Of a stretch of 64,000 bases of DNA, positions 24,698 through 33,074 are shown piece after piece (position 1 is the first letter of the stretch; every line of letters starts with the position of its first letter). Source of the stretch: DASXQK01 sp963724385 (GTDB lineage: Bacteria > Pseudomonadota > Alphaproteobacteria > Dongiales > Dongiaceae); contig CAVRUJ010000001.1 of assembly GCA_963724385.1 (NCBI GenBank), positions 620,001-684,000 of the forward strand. Reading direction: 5' to 3'. The notes under the pieces are model-generated. The model was not told the origin of the DNA. It made no database searches and saw only the letters and a list, made by a program, of their open reading frames with translations. Both the position numbers and the translations under genes were made by a program.

Positions 24698-25411
24698 TCA
24701 AGGGCCGATCGAAGCCTCCGCGCTGCTCGTGGCGCTGGCCGAGGGCCCGCCGGCGATGGCGGCCTCGGCGCTGCCGTTAGCCGCGACGTTCATGCTGACA
24801 CCCGAAACCGTGCCGACGCTTCGGATGGTCGCTCGCGACATGGACCGGACTGTCACGGTTGCCTGGCCGGACGTATCGGTCGCGATGGCGACGGACCTGT
24901 CGACTGCGCGGCCGATTACCATGCCGGTCGACTCATTGACGATGGCGACGGAGCGAGAGACTGAAATGGAGATCGTTACATTGCCGCGGTCGATGGTTCG
25001 GGAGAAGGACCGTGAACTTTCCCGCAAGCTGGCACCGCTCCCAACGCTTGCGGTCGCCGATGCGGTGCTGCCGGCAGAACTGCTGACGCTGGCGCCCCCG
25101 CCAGTGCTTGTTGCCGGCCCCGGACTTGTCGCTGGCCCCACACTTGTCGCTGGCGTCGATCCGCCAACGGATTCGGTGTCACTTATCTCACCCCTTTTCG
25201 ACTGGTGCGATGGCCGGTCGAAACCTGCCATGAGATGGTCTGGCGCGGCACCGGCGAAGGCGCGGGCGTCGCCCCGTTCAGCGTCGGCCCATGCATCGGA
25301 CGACACCATCAAACCGGCGATACTCAGCTGAGTGGCCAGCACCAGTCCGCCGATCGCGATCATCCGACCGGGGCGCCAGGCCGACGGCCGCATTTCCATG
25401 AGTTGGGTCAT
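24698..25411 (-). CDS. secreted Ser/Ala/Gly/Thr-rich protein with alternating polar/aliphatic repeats (237 aa)
   Basis: The N-terminal signal peptide (MIAIGGLVLATQLSIAGLMVSSDAWA-DA) is cleaved near residue 43. A linker with three PATSxG hexapeptides follows, then a Ser/Ala/Gly tract. The C-terminal half alternates polar and small aliphatic residues (VTISISVSRSVAIVNEST, SVAIATDTSGQATVTVRS, IRSVGTVSGVSMNVAANGS), a pattern compatible with stacked beta strands. AAAGGA precedes the ATG. No domain recognised. It is 42 bp upstream of the 130-aa paralogue-like gene on the same strand. Confidence 0.62.
   Translation of the reverse strand: MTQLMEMRPSAWRPGRMIAIGGLVLATQLSIAGLMVSSDAWADAERGDARAFAGAAPDHLMAGFDRPSHQSKRGEISDTESVGGSTPATSVGPATSPGPATSTGGGASVSSSAGSTASATASVGSGASLRESSRSFSRTIDRGNVTISISVSRSVAIVNESTGMVIGRAVDRSVAIATDTSGQATVTVRSMSRATIRSVGTVSGVSMNVAANGSAEAAIAGGPSASATSSAEASIGP
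25104..25157 (-). repeat. three 18-bp tandem repeats encoding PATSxG
   Basis: Three consecutive 18-bp units at 25104-25121, 25122-25139 and 25140-25157, differing at a few bases, encode PATSVG, PATSPG and PATSTG in the 237-aa secreted protein. The array may vary in copy number between strains. Confidence 0.7.
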
Positions 25412-25861
25412 GTCGGATCCTTTGCGCTGTTCGGTCGGTCCGCTGCTCGATGCAAAGCGACAATCCGCGGCATGGTGCCTTCAACACCTGACTCTCGCCG
25501 CGAATGGAAATTCCAATATGGCTTCCGCGATCAAAGCCGCGAGGGCATGGGACCGGTACTGCGCATGACAAATTGGAGTTCGGCCCCGCCTGTGAGTCGC
25601 AGCGCGCCGTCGTGAATTGCACCAAGGCAGCGCGGAAAGCCCGGTCACTTCAACGCCCTCGGCTGGGTCTGCGGATATCCGCGCGATGGTCCAGTTTCGG
25701 TCACAGCGGTTGGATTGGCGGGATGGGGGAGAATCGAGGAAACAAACTGGTCCCCAAATGGTCCATCGAAGGGCAGCCGGCATAGCGCTCGCTCCGGCTG
25801 CGATTTGCCCTTTCGTGTTTGTTCTCCCGAACCGACAAACAGAGATAGGAAGGAAAGAGCA
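25412..25861. other. 450-bp divergent intergenic region between two secreted-protein genes
   Basis: No gene is supported on either strand. It separates the divergent Ser-rich protein genes and should carry both promoters. An AAGGAAAGAG ribosome site immediately precedes the 25862 start. No clear sigma-70 hexamers or strong repeats were found. Confidence 0.4.
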
Positions 25862-26917
25862 ATGTCGAAGTCCCGATCGAGACTGGCCTTGATGGCAACG
25901 GCCAGCGTGTTTGCTTTCGCCCTGGCGGCCTTGCCGGCAGGATTCAATCCGTCCTCGCTGCACCTTCAAGGCCAACAGGCTGAAGCCGGCTCTCTCTCCG
26001 TGAATACGGGCGCCGGCGGCAACGCCAATGTCTCCGGCACCGGATCCGCTGCGACCGGCTCAACGGCGAACGGTACGGCCTCGCAGGGCAGCAATGGCTC
26101 CGTCAGTGCCTCCACCAACACCGGTTCCAACGCCAGTACCACCGGCGGCGGCACCGGTCTCAGCAGCGGGAACGCGCTCGCGACGGGCAATGCTTCGTCC
26201 AGCGGCAATTCCGCGGCCGCGGCCGCGGCGGCCGGGACGGCAGCGGCCTCGGCCGGGAATGGAACCGCAGGCGCCGCGGCGAACGCATCCGCGGAAGCCC
26301 AGGCCTCGCAGTCCGGCTCCGTGCAGGCCAATACCGGCTCCACCACGAGTTCGACCTCGAGCGGCGGGGGTGCGGCTGCGGCGTCGGCTGATGCGGCTGC
26401 TGCTGCTTCCCAATCCGCGCCGGGCTCCAACCTCAGCGCAGACTCCAATGCTGGCGCGAACGCCAGTTCGACCGGCGATGGCTCGGCCCAATCCCAGTCG
26501 TCGAACAATTCGACGGCTTCGATATCGACTGACAGCAACGGCGTTACGCATGTGACTGGCGGCTCGACCTCGACCGGCAGCCTCTCGGCCGACGGCGCAG
26601 GAAACGCGTCCTTCAGCTCCGGTGGGGACGCTTCGGCGGCACTCGGCAGCGATCCGGCCAACCCGAATGCCAGCGTGAGCGTCGATAGCGCGGCGAAAGG
26701 TGCGATCCCCGGCGCGGGCGCTTCGCCGATCGACGTGTCGGGCTCGGGTGACGCCAGCGCGAGTGCCAACATCTCCTCGGATCAGGGCACGCCGACGGCG
26801 AGCGCGTCGGTGGACAACTCGGCCAGCGCCGGCCCGTCACCGAGCGATCCCGCCACGCTTCAGGGACAGGCGACCGGAAGCGCCTCCGGGGAAGTCGATA
26901 TCGCTCCGGCCCAATGA
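25862..26917 (+). CDS. secreted Ser/Ala/Gly/Asn/Thr-rich low-complexity protein (351 aa)
   Basis: A signal peptide (LALMATASVFAFALAALPAG, cleavage probably after QAEA near residue 43) is followed by roughly 300 residues composed mostly of Ser, Ala, Gly, Thr and Asn (VNTGAGGNANVSGTGSAATG near the start). Acidic residues are scattered late (DGSAQ, DSNGVTH, EVDIAPAQ at the end); aromatic and Cys residues are almost absent. A strong intrinsic terminator follows 45 bp after the stop. It is the largest of three similar secreted proteins in this cluster. Possible extracellular matrix, adhesin or ice/desiccation-type coat protein; none can be proved. Confidence 0.65.
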   Translation: MSKSRSRLALMATASVFAFALAALPAGFNPSSLHLQGQQAEAGSLSVNTGAGGNANVSGTGSAATGSTANGTASQGSNGSVSASTNTGSNASTTGGGTGLSSGNALATGNASSSGNSAAAAAAAGTAAASAGNGTAGAAANASAEAQASQSGSVQANTGSTTSSTSSGGGAAAASADAAAAASQSAPGSNLSADSNAGANASSTGDGSAQSQSSNNSTASISTDSNGVTHVTGGSTSTGSLSADGAGNASFSSGGDASAALGSDPANPNASVSVDSAAKGAIPGAGASPIDVSGSGDASASANISSDQGTPTASASVDNSASAGPSPSDPATLQGQATGSASGEVDIAPAQ

Positions 26918-26961
26918 GCGGATCGGAGCTATCGCAAGCATAGGTCAGGCTCGATGAAAGG

Positions 26962-26998
26962 CGGCCGGCGGAGCTCCTCCGCCGGCCGTCACCGTTTT
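26962..26998 (+). terminator. strong rho-independent terminator after the 351-aa secreted protein gene
   Basis: CGGCCGGCGGAG-CTC-CTCCGCCGGCCG is a perfect 12-bp stem (26962-26988) followed by TCACCG and TTTT at 26995-26998. It lies 45 bp beyond the stop codon on the same strand. Confidence 0.75.
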
Positions 26999-27136
26999 GT
27001 AAGGCGCTGCAAGGCGAACCACAAAAATATCCCGCAACCAGGGGAGGTCGACGGCGTCAAATTGCCTACCTAGGAGTCGGCAGCCCGTATGGACGCTTCA
27101 TCGGATCCGTGTCGAAAGCAGCAAAGGAGGCAATCC

Positions 27137-27421
27137 ATGTCGATCGAACGCCAGGCCAGAACTCAATGGGACCCCAGCGCCAATCGCCTTTGGTTCGAGA
27201 TCGATCAAGGGGGTGAGCCGGTCCGCTGCTGCATCGATGCACATTGTCTCTATCTGGCTTTCGGCGCCAACACGCTGGCCGAGGCCGATGCGACCAATGC
27301 TTATGCTTCCCGGCGCGGATGGATCCATGCCGCCGCGCGGAGCAAAGCTGGCAGGGGCGCCTTTGAAAGCGATGGCGATCGATCTCAGGCCTTCGTCCGC
27401 CTGACGGCGCGCGATCTTTAG
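27137..27421 (+). CDS. small protein, DUF1488-like (94 aa)
   Basis: A 94-aa protein. AAAGGAGG lies 6 nt before the ATG at 27137, fixing the start. RTQWDPSANRLWFEIDQGGEPVRCCIDAHCLYLAFGA resembles the DUF1488 pattern (W/F strand, then V-x-C-x-I-x-x-x-x-L). RSKAGRGAFESDGD follows. Function of the family is unknown; members are often near stress genes in rhizobia and relatives. Confidence 0.6.
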   Translation: MSIERQARTQWDPSANRLWFEIDQGGEPVRCCIDAHCLYLAFGANTLAEADATNAYASRRGWIHAAARSKAGRGAFESDGDRSQAFVRLTARDL

Positions 27422-27608
27422 GGCCACTGCGCTGCTGAAGGGAGATTGACGCCCCGAGCATGAAGCCTCGTCTCACGCTCGAGGCATGAGGTCTTCCCGA
27501 AACATTCGGCAGGTTGCCCGCGGACCCGTTTTTGTCATGAGCAGCGGGTGCGGAGGCCCCTATATCAACCGAGGAAGGGGCGATCCCTGCACAAGAGGGA
27601 GGATTCCA

Positions 27609-27686
27609 ATGGCCCGCTTTTTATTTGCCGTCATTTTGCTGCTCAGCGTCGGTGGCATGGTGGGCTATCTCCTGCCGATGCCCTAG
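27609..27686 (+). CDS. 25-residue single-helix membrane peptide
   Basis: ATG at 27609 is preceded by GAGGGAGGAT, a good ribosome site. The product is almost one transmembrane helix (RFLFAVILLLSVGGMVGYLL) ending LPMP before TAG. Its size puts it below normal gene-calling limits. It lies between the DUF1488-like gene and the MscS-type channel, in the same direction. Function unknown; small hydrophobic peptides often modulate membrane complexes. Confidence 0.45.
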   Translation: MARFLFAVILLLSVGGMVGYLLPMP

Positions 27687-27832
27687 CCCGCGGCCCAGCG
27701 AACGAACGCAGCGGCGCTGACGTGCAGGGACTGACCGGCAGCGCTTTGCGCTTGGTTCAGCTGTTTGACACTGGGCGACTCGCAGATTTTGGGCGCCAAT
27801 CCTGCTTGACAGCGGACGCAAGCCTTCAAGAG

Positions 27833-30206
27833 ATGAAAAGCTCGCGTTCTGCTGAGCGAATCCCGCCACGGCCGCGCTGGTACCGGCGCTGGCTTCTTGC
27901 GCTTGCAGTCACCGTTTCATTGGGCTGTTCGTCTGCTGCAATGGCGGGCTCGGACGCCGGCGCAGCGGGTTCCGCCCCGGCCGTGTCCACATCCGACCTC
28001 AAGGCGCTGGTGAACGAGCTGCAGAATGACGCCGACCGGCGGAAACTGATAGCCGCGATCCAGGCACTGATCGCGGCTCGGGACCTGCAGAACGGGACGC
28101 AAGGGCAATCTCAGGCGGCAACTCCCGACGTGCCCGCGAACTCCGGCGAGACTGCGATAGCGGCAGCCTCGGAAGGGATTCGCAATGCCAGCGATGCGCT
28201 GGTCGGCGCGGCGGAGGTGCTGCTCGACTTGCCCCGTATTTGGAACTGGTTGCAGCGGCAGGCGGGCGATCGCGAGACACGCGGGCTGGTCGCCGGCACG
28301 CTCCTGCGTTTGATCGCCGTTCTGGCCGGAGCCTTGGCAGCGGAGCGAGCGGCTTTTCTCATGCTGGGGCAGCGACGAAGGCCAGCGGCTGAAGGAACGC
28401 TCGAGCCGACATGGCCCCGACTGATCTTGTTCTTGGGCGGCATCTTGCGGGACCTCCTGTCGCTTGTTGCCTTCACGGCCACGGCATTCATCCTGCTTCC
28501 GTTCACGCATCCGAGCGATGCCATTCGTCCTGTTCTGCTGGTGCTGCTGTTCGCTACGGCAGCGCTGCGCGGGCTGCTTGCGATCGGGCGTGGGCTGCTG
28601 ACCCCAAAGGAAGGAGGCCGGCCCCTCGGCATCGGCCCGGAAACCGGCAGCTACTGGTATGTCTGGTTGCGCCGCTTTGCCGTGCTGCTGATCGGCGGCT
28701 ATGGCGCGACGGACGCTGCCTTCCTCCTTGGCCTGCCTCCGGCAGGACTCGGCTTGCTTCTCAAGGCAATCGGGTTTGCCGTCGCTGCGCTCGTCGTCGT
28801 GCTGATATTGCAAAATCGCGAGGCGGTCCGCGATTGGATCCATGGTCATCCCGGGACGGAGCAGCAAGGCAGTTTCCAGGTCCTACGCCACCGGACCGCT
28901 GAGCTCTGGCATGTCGCCGCCTTGATCTATGTAGCCGCAATCCTCGGCGTGTGGGTCTTGGATATCCCGGGGGGATTTGCCTTCATCCTGCGTGCCTCGG
29001 CCCTCTCGGCTGCGGCGATCGCGGCGGCGCGGGTCCTTGCTGACCTCACGGAAAAACTGCTTCGCCGGTTCTTTTCTATTGGGCGGGACCTGCATCTGCG
29101 CTTTCCCGGCCTCGAAGAGCGCGCCGGGCGTTATCTGCCGGTGCTGACCCTGTCGCTGCGCGTCGGGCTTTATGGCGCTGCCGGCTTGATGGTTTTGCAG
29201 GCTTGGGGGCTCGAATCCTTTGCCTGGCTCGAAACCGACATCGGCCGGCGGATCGTCAGCGACCTCGCGACCTTGCTGATCACGGCGCTGCTCGCCGTGC
29301 TGATCTGGGAGGCTACCTCGATCGCCATTGAGGTGTATCTGGCGAGAGGCGTTCCCCGCGGCCCGCACCGTCCGCGCCGCGCGCGAGCCGAGACGCTGTT
29401 GCCGCTCCTGCGGCGGACTGTCGCGATCGTGCTCATCGTCTTCGTCGCGCTGATCGCGCTGTCGGCGATCGGGCTCGACATTGGCCCGTTGCTGGCCGGC
29501 GCGGGCGTGGTGGGAATAGCGATCGGATTCGGCGCCCAGACATTCGTCAAGGATTTGATCAACGGGCTGCATCTCCTCTTCGAGGATACCTTCGCGGTCG
29601 GCGATGTTGTGGCGATCGGGCCCGATGCCGGCACGGTCGAAGCCATCTCCATGCGCACGGTTCGGCTCAGGGACGGGGGTGGCGCGCTGCGGACCATTCC
29701 ATTCAGCGAAATCACCAAAGTCACCAACATGACTCGAGATTATGCCTACGCCGTCTTCGACGTGCCGATCGACTTCCGCGAAGACGTCGGCCGGGCGGTC
29801 GCGCTGCTTGAAGCCATCGGAGCCGAGCTGGCCGCCGATCCGGAGCTTGCGCCCGATATCCTGGCCGCCATGGACAAACCGGTGCTCAGTCGGTTTGCCG
29901 ACTACGCCATCATCCTGCATTGCCAGATCAGGACGCTGCCGGGCCGGCAGTGGGACGTGCAGAACGAGTTCAATCGCCGCCTCAAGAGCCGTTTCGAACG
30001 TCTTGGGCGTCGTCATGCCCTATCCGGCGCGTCGGGTGCTGGTCGAGGATCTGACCGAAGCATCGCAGCGTTCCGCCGTCGCGAGGCGGTTCGGCGACGA
30101 ACCACGGGACGAACAGGAAGCCGCGCGGTCGCGGACCGCTTCGCAAGGCTCGCCCGAACGTCCCCTGCCTGCGCGAGATCAGGACTTGGCCAGGAGATTG
30201 TCATGA
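27833..30206 (+). CDS. MscS-family mechanosensitive channel with apparent +1 frameshift near its 3' end
   Basis: After a signal peptide (WLLALAVTVSLGCSSAAMAG) come several hydrophobic helices and the MscS pore and beta domain, with the glycine-rich pore helix AGAGVVGIAIGFGAQTFVKDLIN and LLFEDTFAVGDVVAIG near residues 560-600. The C-terminal alpha/beta region runs to EFNRRLKSRFERLG. There the frame switches: the next frame, from 30003, gives GVVMPYPARRVLVEDLTE and ends at 30206, overlapping the next ATG as ATGA. One extra base around 29999-30004 explains this; corrected length is about 790 aa. Uncorrected, the frame runs into the next gene as a 905-codon artefact. Confidence 0.75.
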
Positions 30207-30547
30207 CGTCTGCGAAGCTTCGCGGTCCGCTTCGGCTCGAAACTGCGGTCATCGCCAACTTCGTCCCGGCCGACAAAGCCGGAGTGTATGTCCTGGGCGC
30301 AATCGGGCCGGGCGGCCTGCAGAGCATCGATGGCGTGGGGCGAGCCGACCGCGATTTGGCGGACACGCTGATCGGCCTGGTAGGCAGCAATTCCAGTTTC
30401 ATGTTCGCAACCGCCTCTTCGCCGTCCGAGGCGTTCGAGATGGAATGCCTGCTCTATCACGAAAACATGCTGACGGGGCGCAGTCCTCATCCGGTCGCGC
30501 CCACCGATTCCGGGGTTCGCTGCGCCGTCTGCGGCCTATCCGGCTGA
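30203..30547 (+). CDS. GIY-YIG-like small protein (114 aa)
   Basis: A 114-aa protein with its own ATG at 30203 and AGGAG 6 nt upstream, translationally coupled to the channel by ATGA. GVYVLGAIGPGGLQSIDGVGRADRDLADTL resembles the GIY...YIG strands and conserved Arg (VGRADRDL); EAFEMECLLYHE follows, then a HPVAP and C-x-x-C end (RCAVCG). Solo proteins of this type occur in many alphaproteobacteria with no known role; nuclease activity is not established here. Confidence 0.6.
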   Translation: MTSAKLRGPLRLETAVIANFVPADKAGVYVLGAIGPGGLQSIDGVGRADRDLADTLIGLVGSNSSFMFATASSPSEAFEMECLLYHENMLTGRSPHPVAPTDSGVRCAVCGLSG

Positions 30548-30602
30548 TGAAGGAGCGGGCAGCGGCCCGCGGATTGGCCCAGCTCCGAGCCAGGCGGGCC
30601 CG

Positions 30603-30761
30603 CTAATCCTCGTCATAATCATCGCCGCATTGCTGCTGATCAGTGGATAATCCGCTCGTACAATCCGACTTGGGTCCATTGAATCTGCGTTCGTCGCTGT
30701 CGCAAGCTGCCAGGAAGCCGGCGACGAACAATAGCGCAAACAGAATCTTGAGTATTCGCAT
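30603..30761 (-). CDS. micro-lipoprotein A (52 aa)
   Basis: A 52-aa protein whose signal ends in a perfect lipobox: MRILKILFALLFVAGFLAAC, acylated Cys20. The mature part (DSDERRFNGPKSDCTSGLST, then an acidic DDYDED end) is only 32 residues. AATCGAGGAG lies 10 nt before the ATG. It is homologous to the next gene upstream (start pattern M-R/K-x-x-K/R...FxxAACD, acidic tail). Likely an inner- or outer-membrane micro-lipoprotein; role unknown. Confidence 0.6.
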   Translation of the reverse strand: MRILKILFALLFVAGFLAACDSDERRFNGPKSDCTSGLSTDQQQCGDDYDED

Positions 30762-30898
30762 GGCGCAGTCACTCCTCGATTACTGCCTAGGCGCCGCATA
30801 TCGCCGGGCTCCGCCCTGGATCAGTCAGGGAACGAACCGTGTTCTTGAATCGTCACGCCATACCGGAACAGGACCTTCCGGGCGCACGGGGCCGCCTA

Positions 30899-31060
30899 CT
30901 ACCAGCCTTCGTCGTCTTCATCGTCATAGGGTTGCCTATCTGCGTAAGCCTCACCCCGATCCGATGCCTGCGATCTGCAATACCGGTGGGTACCTTCATC
31001 GCAGGCAGCGATAAATCGGCCGCCAAACAGCAAGGCTAGGACCATGCGGACGAGTTTCAT
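30899..31060 (-). CDS. micro-lipoprotein B (53 aa), tandem paralogue
   Basis: A 53-aa protein with signal MKLVRMVLALLFGGRFIAAC (Cys20) and a short acidic mature part ending DDEDDEGW. The AATCGAGGAG ribosome-site context is identical to that of micro-lipoprotein A, 8 nt before ATG. An Arg inside the hydrophobic core (GGRF) is unusual and may weaken export. Together the two look like a tandem duplication, 138 bp apart, on the minus strand. Confidence 0.6.
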   Translation of the reverse strand: MKLVRMVLALLFGGRFIAACDEGTHRYCRSQASDRGEAYADRQPYDDEDDEGW

Positions 31061-31206
31061 GACGAGAGCTCCTCGATTGGCCCTTGAACCCCGATGTCGT
31101 CGCAGTTGCTCGCCGATCAAGCGGCTAGGCTGAAGATGTTTTGGGATTGTCATGCCCCGTGGCGGGCTTTCGGCCGCCTGTCAGGCCTCGACCGGGGAAC
31201 CGGGCA

Positions 31207-31824
31207 TCAGGCCAGCTGGCGCTCGGCCGCCAATTCGTAATTGTTTCCGGCGAAGTCCCAGTTGGCCAATTTGCCCAGGAACTTCTCGACATACGCGGCA
31301 CGGCGGTTGCGGTAGTCGAGGTAATAGGCATGCTCCCACAGGTCGAGGGCCAGTATTGCCACCTGGCCGTGGGCGATCGGCGTGTCGGCGTTGGCGGTGG
31401 TGATGATCCTGAGGTGTCCATCGTCGAGAGTGAGCCACGCCCAGCCGCTGGCGAAATGGTCGACAGCCGCCTTGTTGAAAGCCTCGCGGAAAGCGCTGAA
31501 GTTTCCGAAATCGGCCGTCAGGCGATCGGCGATGGCGCCCTTGGGCTGGCCGCCGCCGCCGGGCGACATCGAGTTCCAGTAGAAGGCGTGATTCCAGGCC
31601 TGGGCGGCGTTGTTGAACAGCGCCTCCGTCTTCTTGAGAACTGCAGTCGCCATGATCACTTCTTCGAGGGTGTGCTCCTCATAGTCGGTTCCCGCGACGA
31701 GGAGGTTGGTCTTGTCCACATAGGCGCGATGATGCATGTCGTGGTGCACCTTCAAGGTCGCCGCGCCGATATGAGGCTCAAGGGCGTCGGTTGCATAGGG
31801 CAGTTTGGGCAGATCGAAGGGCAT
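31207..31824 (-). CDS. sodB: superoxide dismutase [Fe/Mn]
   Basis: A 205-aa dismutase. The start FDLPKLPYATDALEPHI, HHDMHHRAYVDKTN, AAQAWNHAFYWNSMSP, ALDLWEHAYYLDYRNRRAAYVEKF and a NNYELAAERQLA end are the standard Fe/Mn-SOD blocks with three His and one Asp metal ligands. No secretion signal, so it acts in the cytoplasm. ATG 31824 is used; an upstream extension is non-conserved. A 63-aa gene lies 14 bp upstream on the same strand. Confidence 0.95.
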   Translation of the reverse strand: MPFDLPKLPYATDALEPHIGAATLKVHHDMHHRAYVDKTNLLVAGTDYEEHTLEEVIMATAVLKKTEALFNNAAQAWNHAFYWNSMSPGGGGQPKGAIADRLTADFGNFSAFREAFNKAAVDHFASGWAWLTLDDGHLRIITTANADTPIAHGQVAILALDLWEHAYYLDYRNRRAAYVEKFLGKLANWDFAGNNYELAAERQLA

Positions 31825-31838
31825 TGGGGGGGCTCCTG

Positions 31839-32030
31839 TCAGAGGGCATCGATGAGTTGCGCTCGATAGATCCGCTCGGTGCCTTCCCAGATTTCGACGG
31901 CGGGGTAGCCACATGATTTCAGAAGCTGGTCGGCGCGATCCTCCGCTTCGTCGTCGTCTTGGCACTCGGCAGTTTCGAGAGCCTTGATCCGGTTGGAGCG
32001 GTCCAGAAAACAGAATCGGTAGAGGGTCAT
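31839..32030 (-). CDS. small hypothetical protein upstream of sodB (63 aa)
   Basis: A 63-aa soluble protein: MTLYRFCFLDRSNRIKALET, a strongly acidic central helix (AECQDDDEAEDRADQLLK) and WEGTERIYRAQLIDAL. The strand-turn-helix-strand pattern is common among tiny alphaproteobacterial proteins of unknown role. Its stop is 14 bp before the sodB start, so it is probably co-transcribed with sodB. Confidence 0.6.
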   Translation of the reverse strand: MTLYRFCFLDRSNRIKALETAECQDDDEAEDRADQLLKSCGYPAVEIWEGTERIYRAQLIDAL

Positions 32031-32507
32031 GATCTCAGCCTCCGACTGGCTCCGTTACAGCGATGTTGGCGGTCGCGAGGAGATGGACCAGTGCTGGCGG
32101 CCGGCCGTCCCATGTCAAGAATCGGGTCGGCAGCGGTGGTTCGGTGACGGCGGCCGCGCGCTTGCGCGAGAGGCTGATTATGGACAAGACAGAGGCTTGG
32201 CGACCGCCTCTAGTGGCCGTCGTTCCAGAGCTATCCTCGTACGGTCCTTGCGGCCGGGCGCTTCAGATTTTTGTCACATGTCGGCCGCAGGCCGGTCCCC
32301 ATCTACAAGGTAAACCGGACGGCATCGCTGCGGGCGTGATTCCTGTAGCGAGAGCGGTGCGTCAATCCACCCATGACGCGCCCGCCGCCGCCGACTGGTG
32401 CTTCCTTCATCACCGCCGGCCGGCGGCGGCTATTTCAGGCGTGCTGCGTCACAGGTCGCGGCATCGAATACAAGCGGATCCCGCGCCCAAACTACGGGAG
32501 GATAGTC
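32031..32507. other. 477-bp region without a convincing gene
   Basis: Open frames exist, for example from an ATG at 32180 on the plus strand, but their residue composition (Arg/Ala/Pro/His rich) and lack of a ribosome site argue against coding. It separates the sodB operon and the secreted 127-aa protein and should hold both promoters. No clear hairpins or tRNA were found. Confidence 0.4.
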
Positions 32508-32891
32508 ATGCAAATTCCATGCAGGTGCGTGCTGATGGCGTTGCTCTTGGCATCCTGTCCCATGGCAGCCATGGCGGCGGACATCACCCCTCGCTGTCCG
32601 TCGCCTGCGTCGAGCGAGCTGCTGCTGCTGATGCAAAGCGCGCCGGACGCCGTCGTGTTCGAATACCGCGGCCGGCAGGCGAAGGTCGGGATCAGACTGT
32701 TCAACGCGCTTCCGCCGCAGGAAAACCAGACGGGCGACCGATTTTATATCGCCATGCGACCAGGCTTCCCACTCTCTCGCGTGATGGTCGCTCAGCACGG
32801 TTGCGTCGAGGACGCGGTGCTGGTCGATGTCCGCGTCGCGATCGCCATCAGGAAGGCCATCAGGCGGTTCGTCTCCAAGTCCTCGATCTGA
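32508..32891 (+). CDS. secreted protein of unknown function (127 aa)
   Basis: GGGAGGAT lies 6 nt before ATG 32508. The signal peptide (MALLLASCPMAAMAA-DI, cleavage near residue 24) precedes a mature domain with a cysteine near each end (TPRCPSPA, QHGCVEDAV), AVVFEYRGRQAKVGIRLFNALPP and MRPGFPLSRVMV. Probably periplasmic. No family recognised. Confidence 0.55.
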   Translation: MQIPCRCVLMALLLASCPMAAMAADITPRCPSPASSELLLLMQSAPDAVVFEYRGRQAKVGIRLFNALPPQENQTGDRFYIAMRPGFPLSRVMVAQHGCVEDAVLVDVRVAIAIRKAIRRFVSKSSI

Positions 32892-33074
32892 TGAAGCGCC
32901 AGGCCACCTGGGCCGCGGCCTTGCGTTGGCATGAGAGCCGGCGATGCAGGAAGGACACAGCCTGTCGCCGTCGGGCAACAGACGCAGAGGATAGATAATC
33001 GTCACACCCCGCGGCGCGTGATCGAATCATAGTCTCGGTCTTCGGTTCACTCGAATCATCAAAGGAGTTGCGCG

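Noticed and set aside
27548..30547. A single 999-codon fusion of a channel and a GIY-YIG-like protein
   Set aside because: The codons before 27833 precede the signal peptide, and the channel end is restored in another frame that overlaps the next ATG as ATGA. Two genes with a frameshift explain the data better.
30829..30854. EcfG-type promoter match GGAAC-N17-CGTC
   Set aside because: It points to the plus strand where only a shadow frame lies, and the -10 element differs from CGTT at one base.
32180..32998. Plus-strand open frame beginning MDKTEAWRPPL
   Set aside because: No ribosome site, Arg/Ala/His-rich composition, and it overlaps the well-supported secreted 127-aa gene in another frame.
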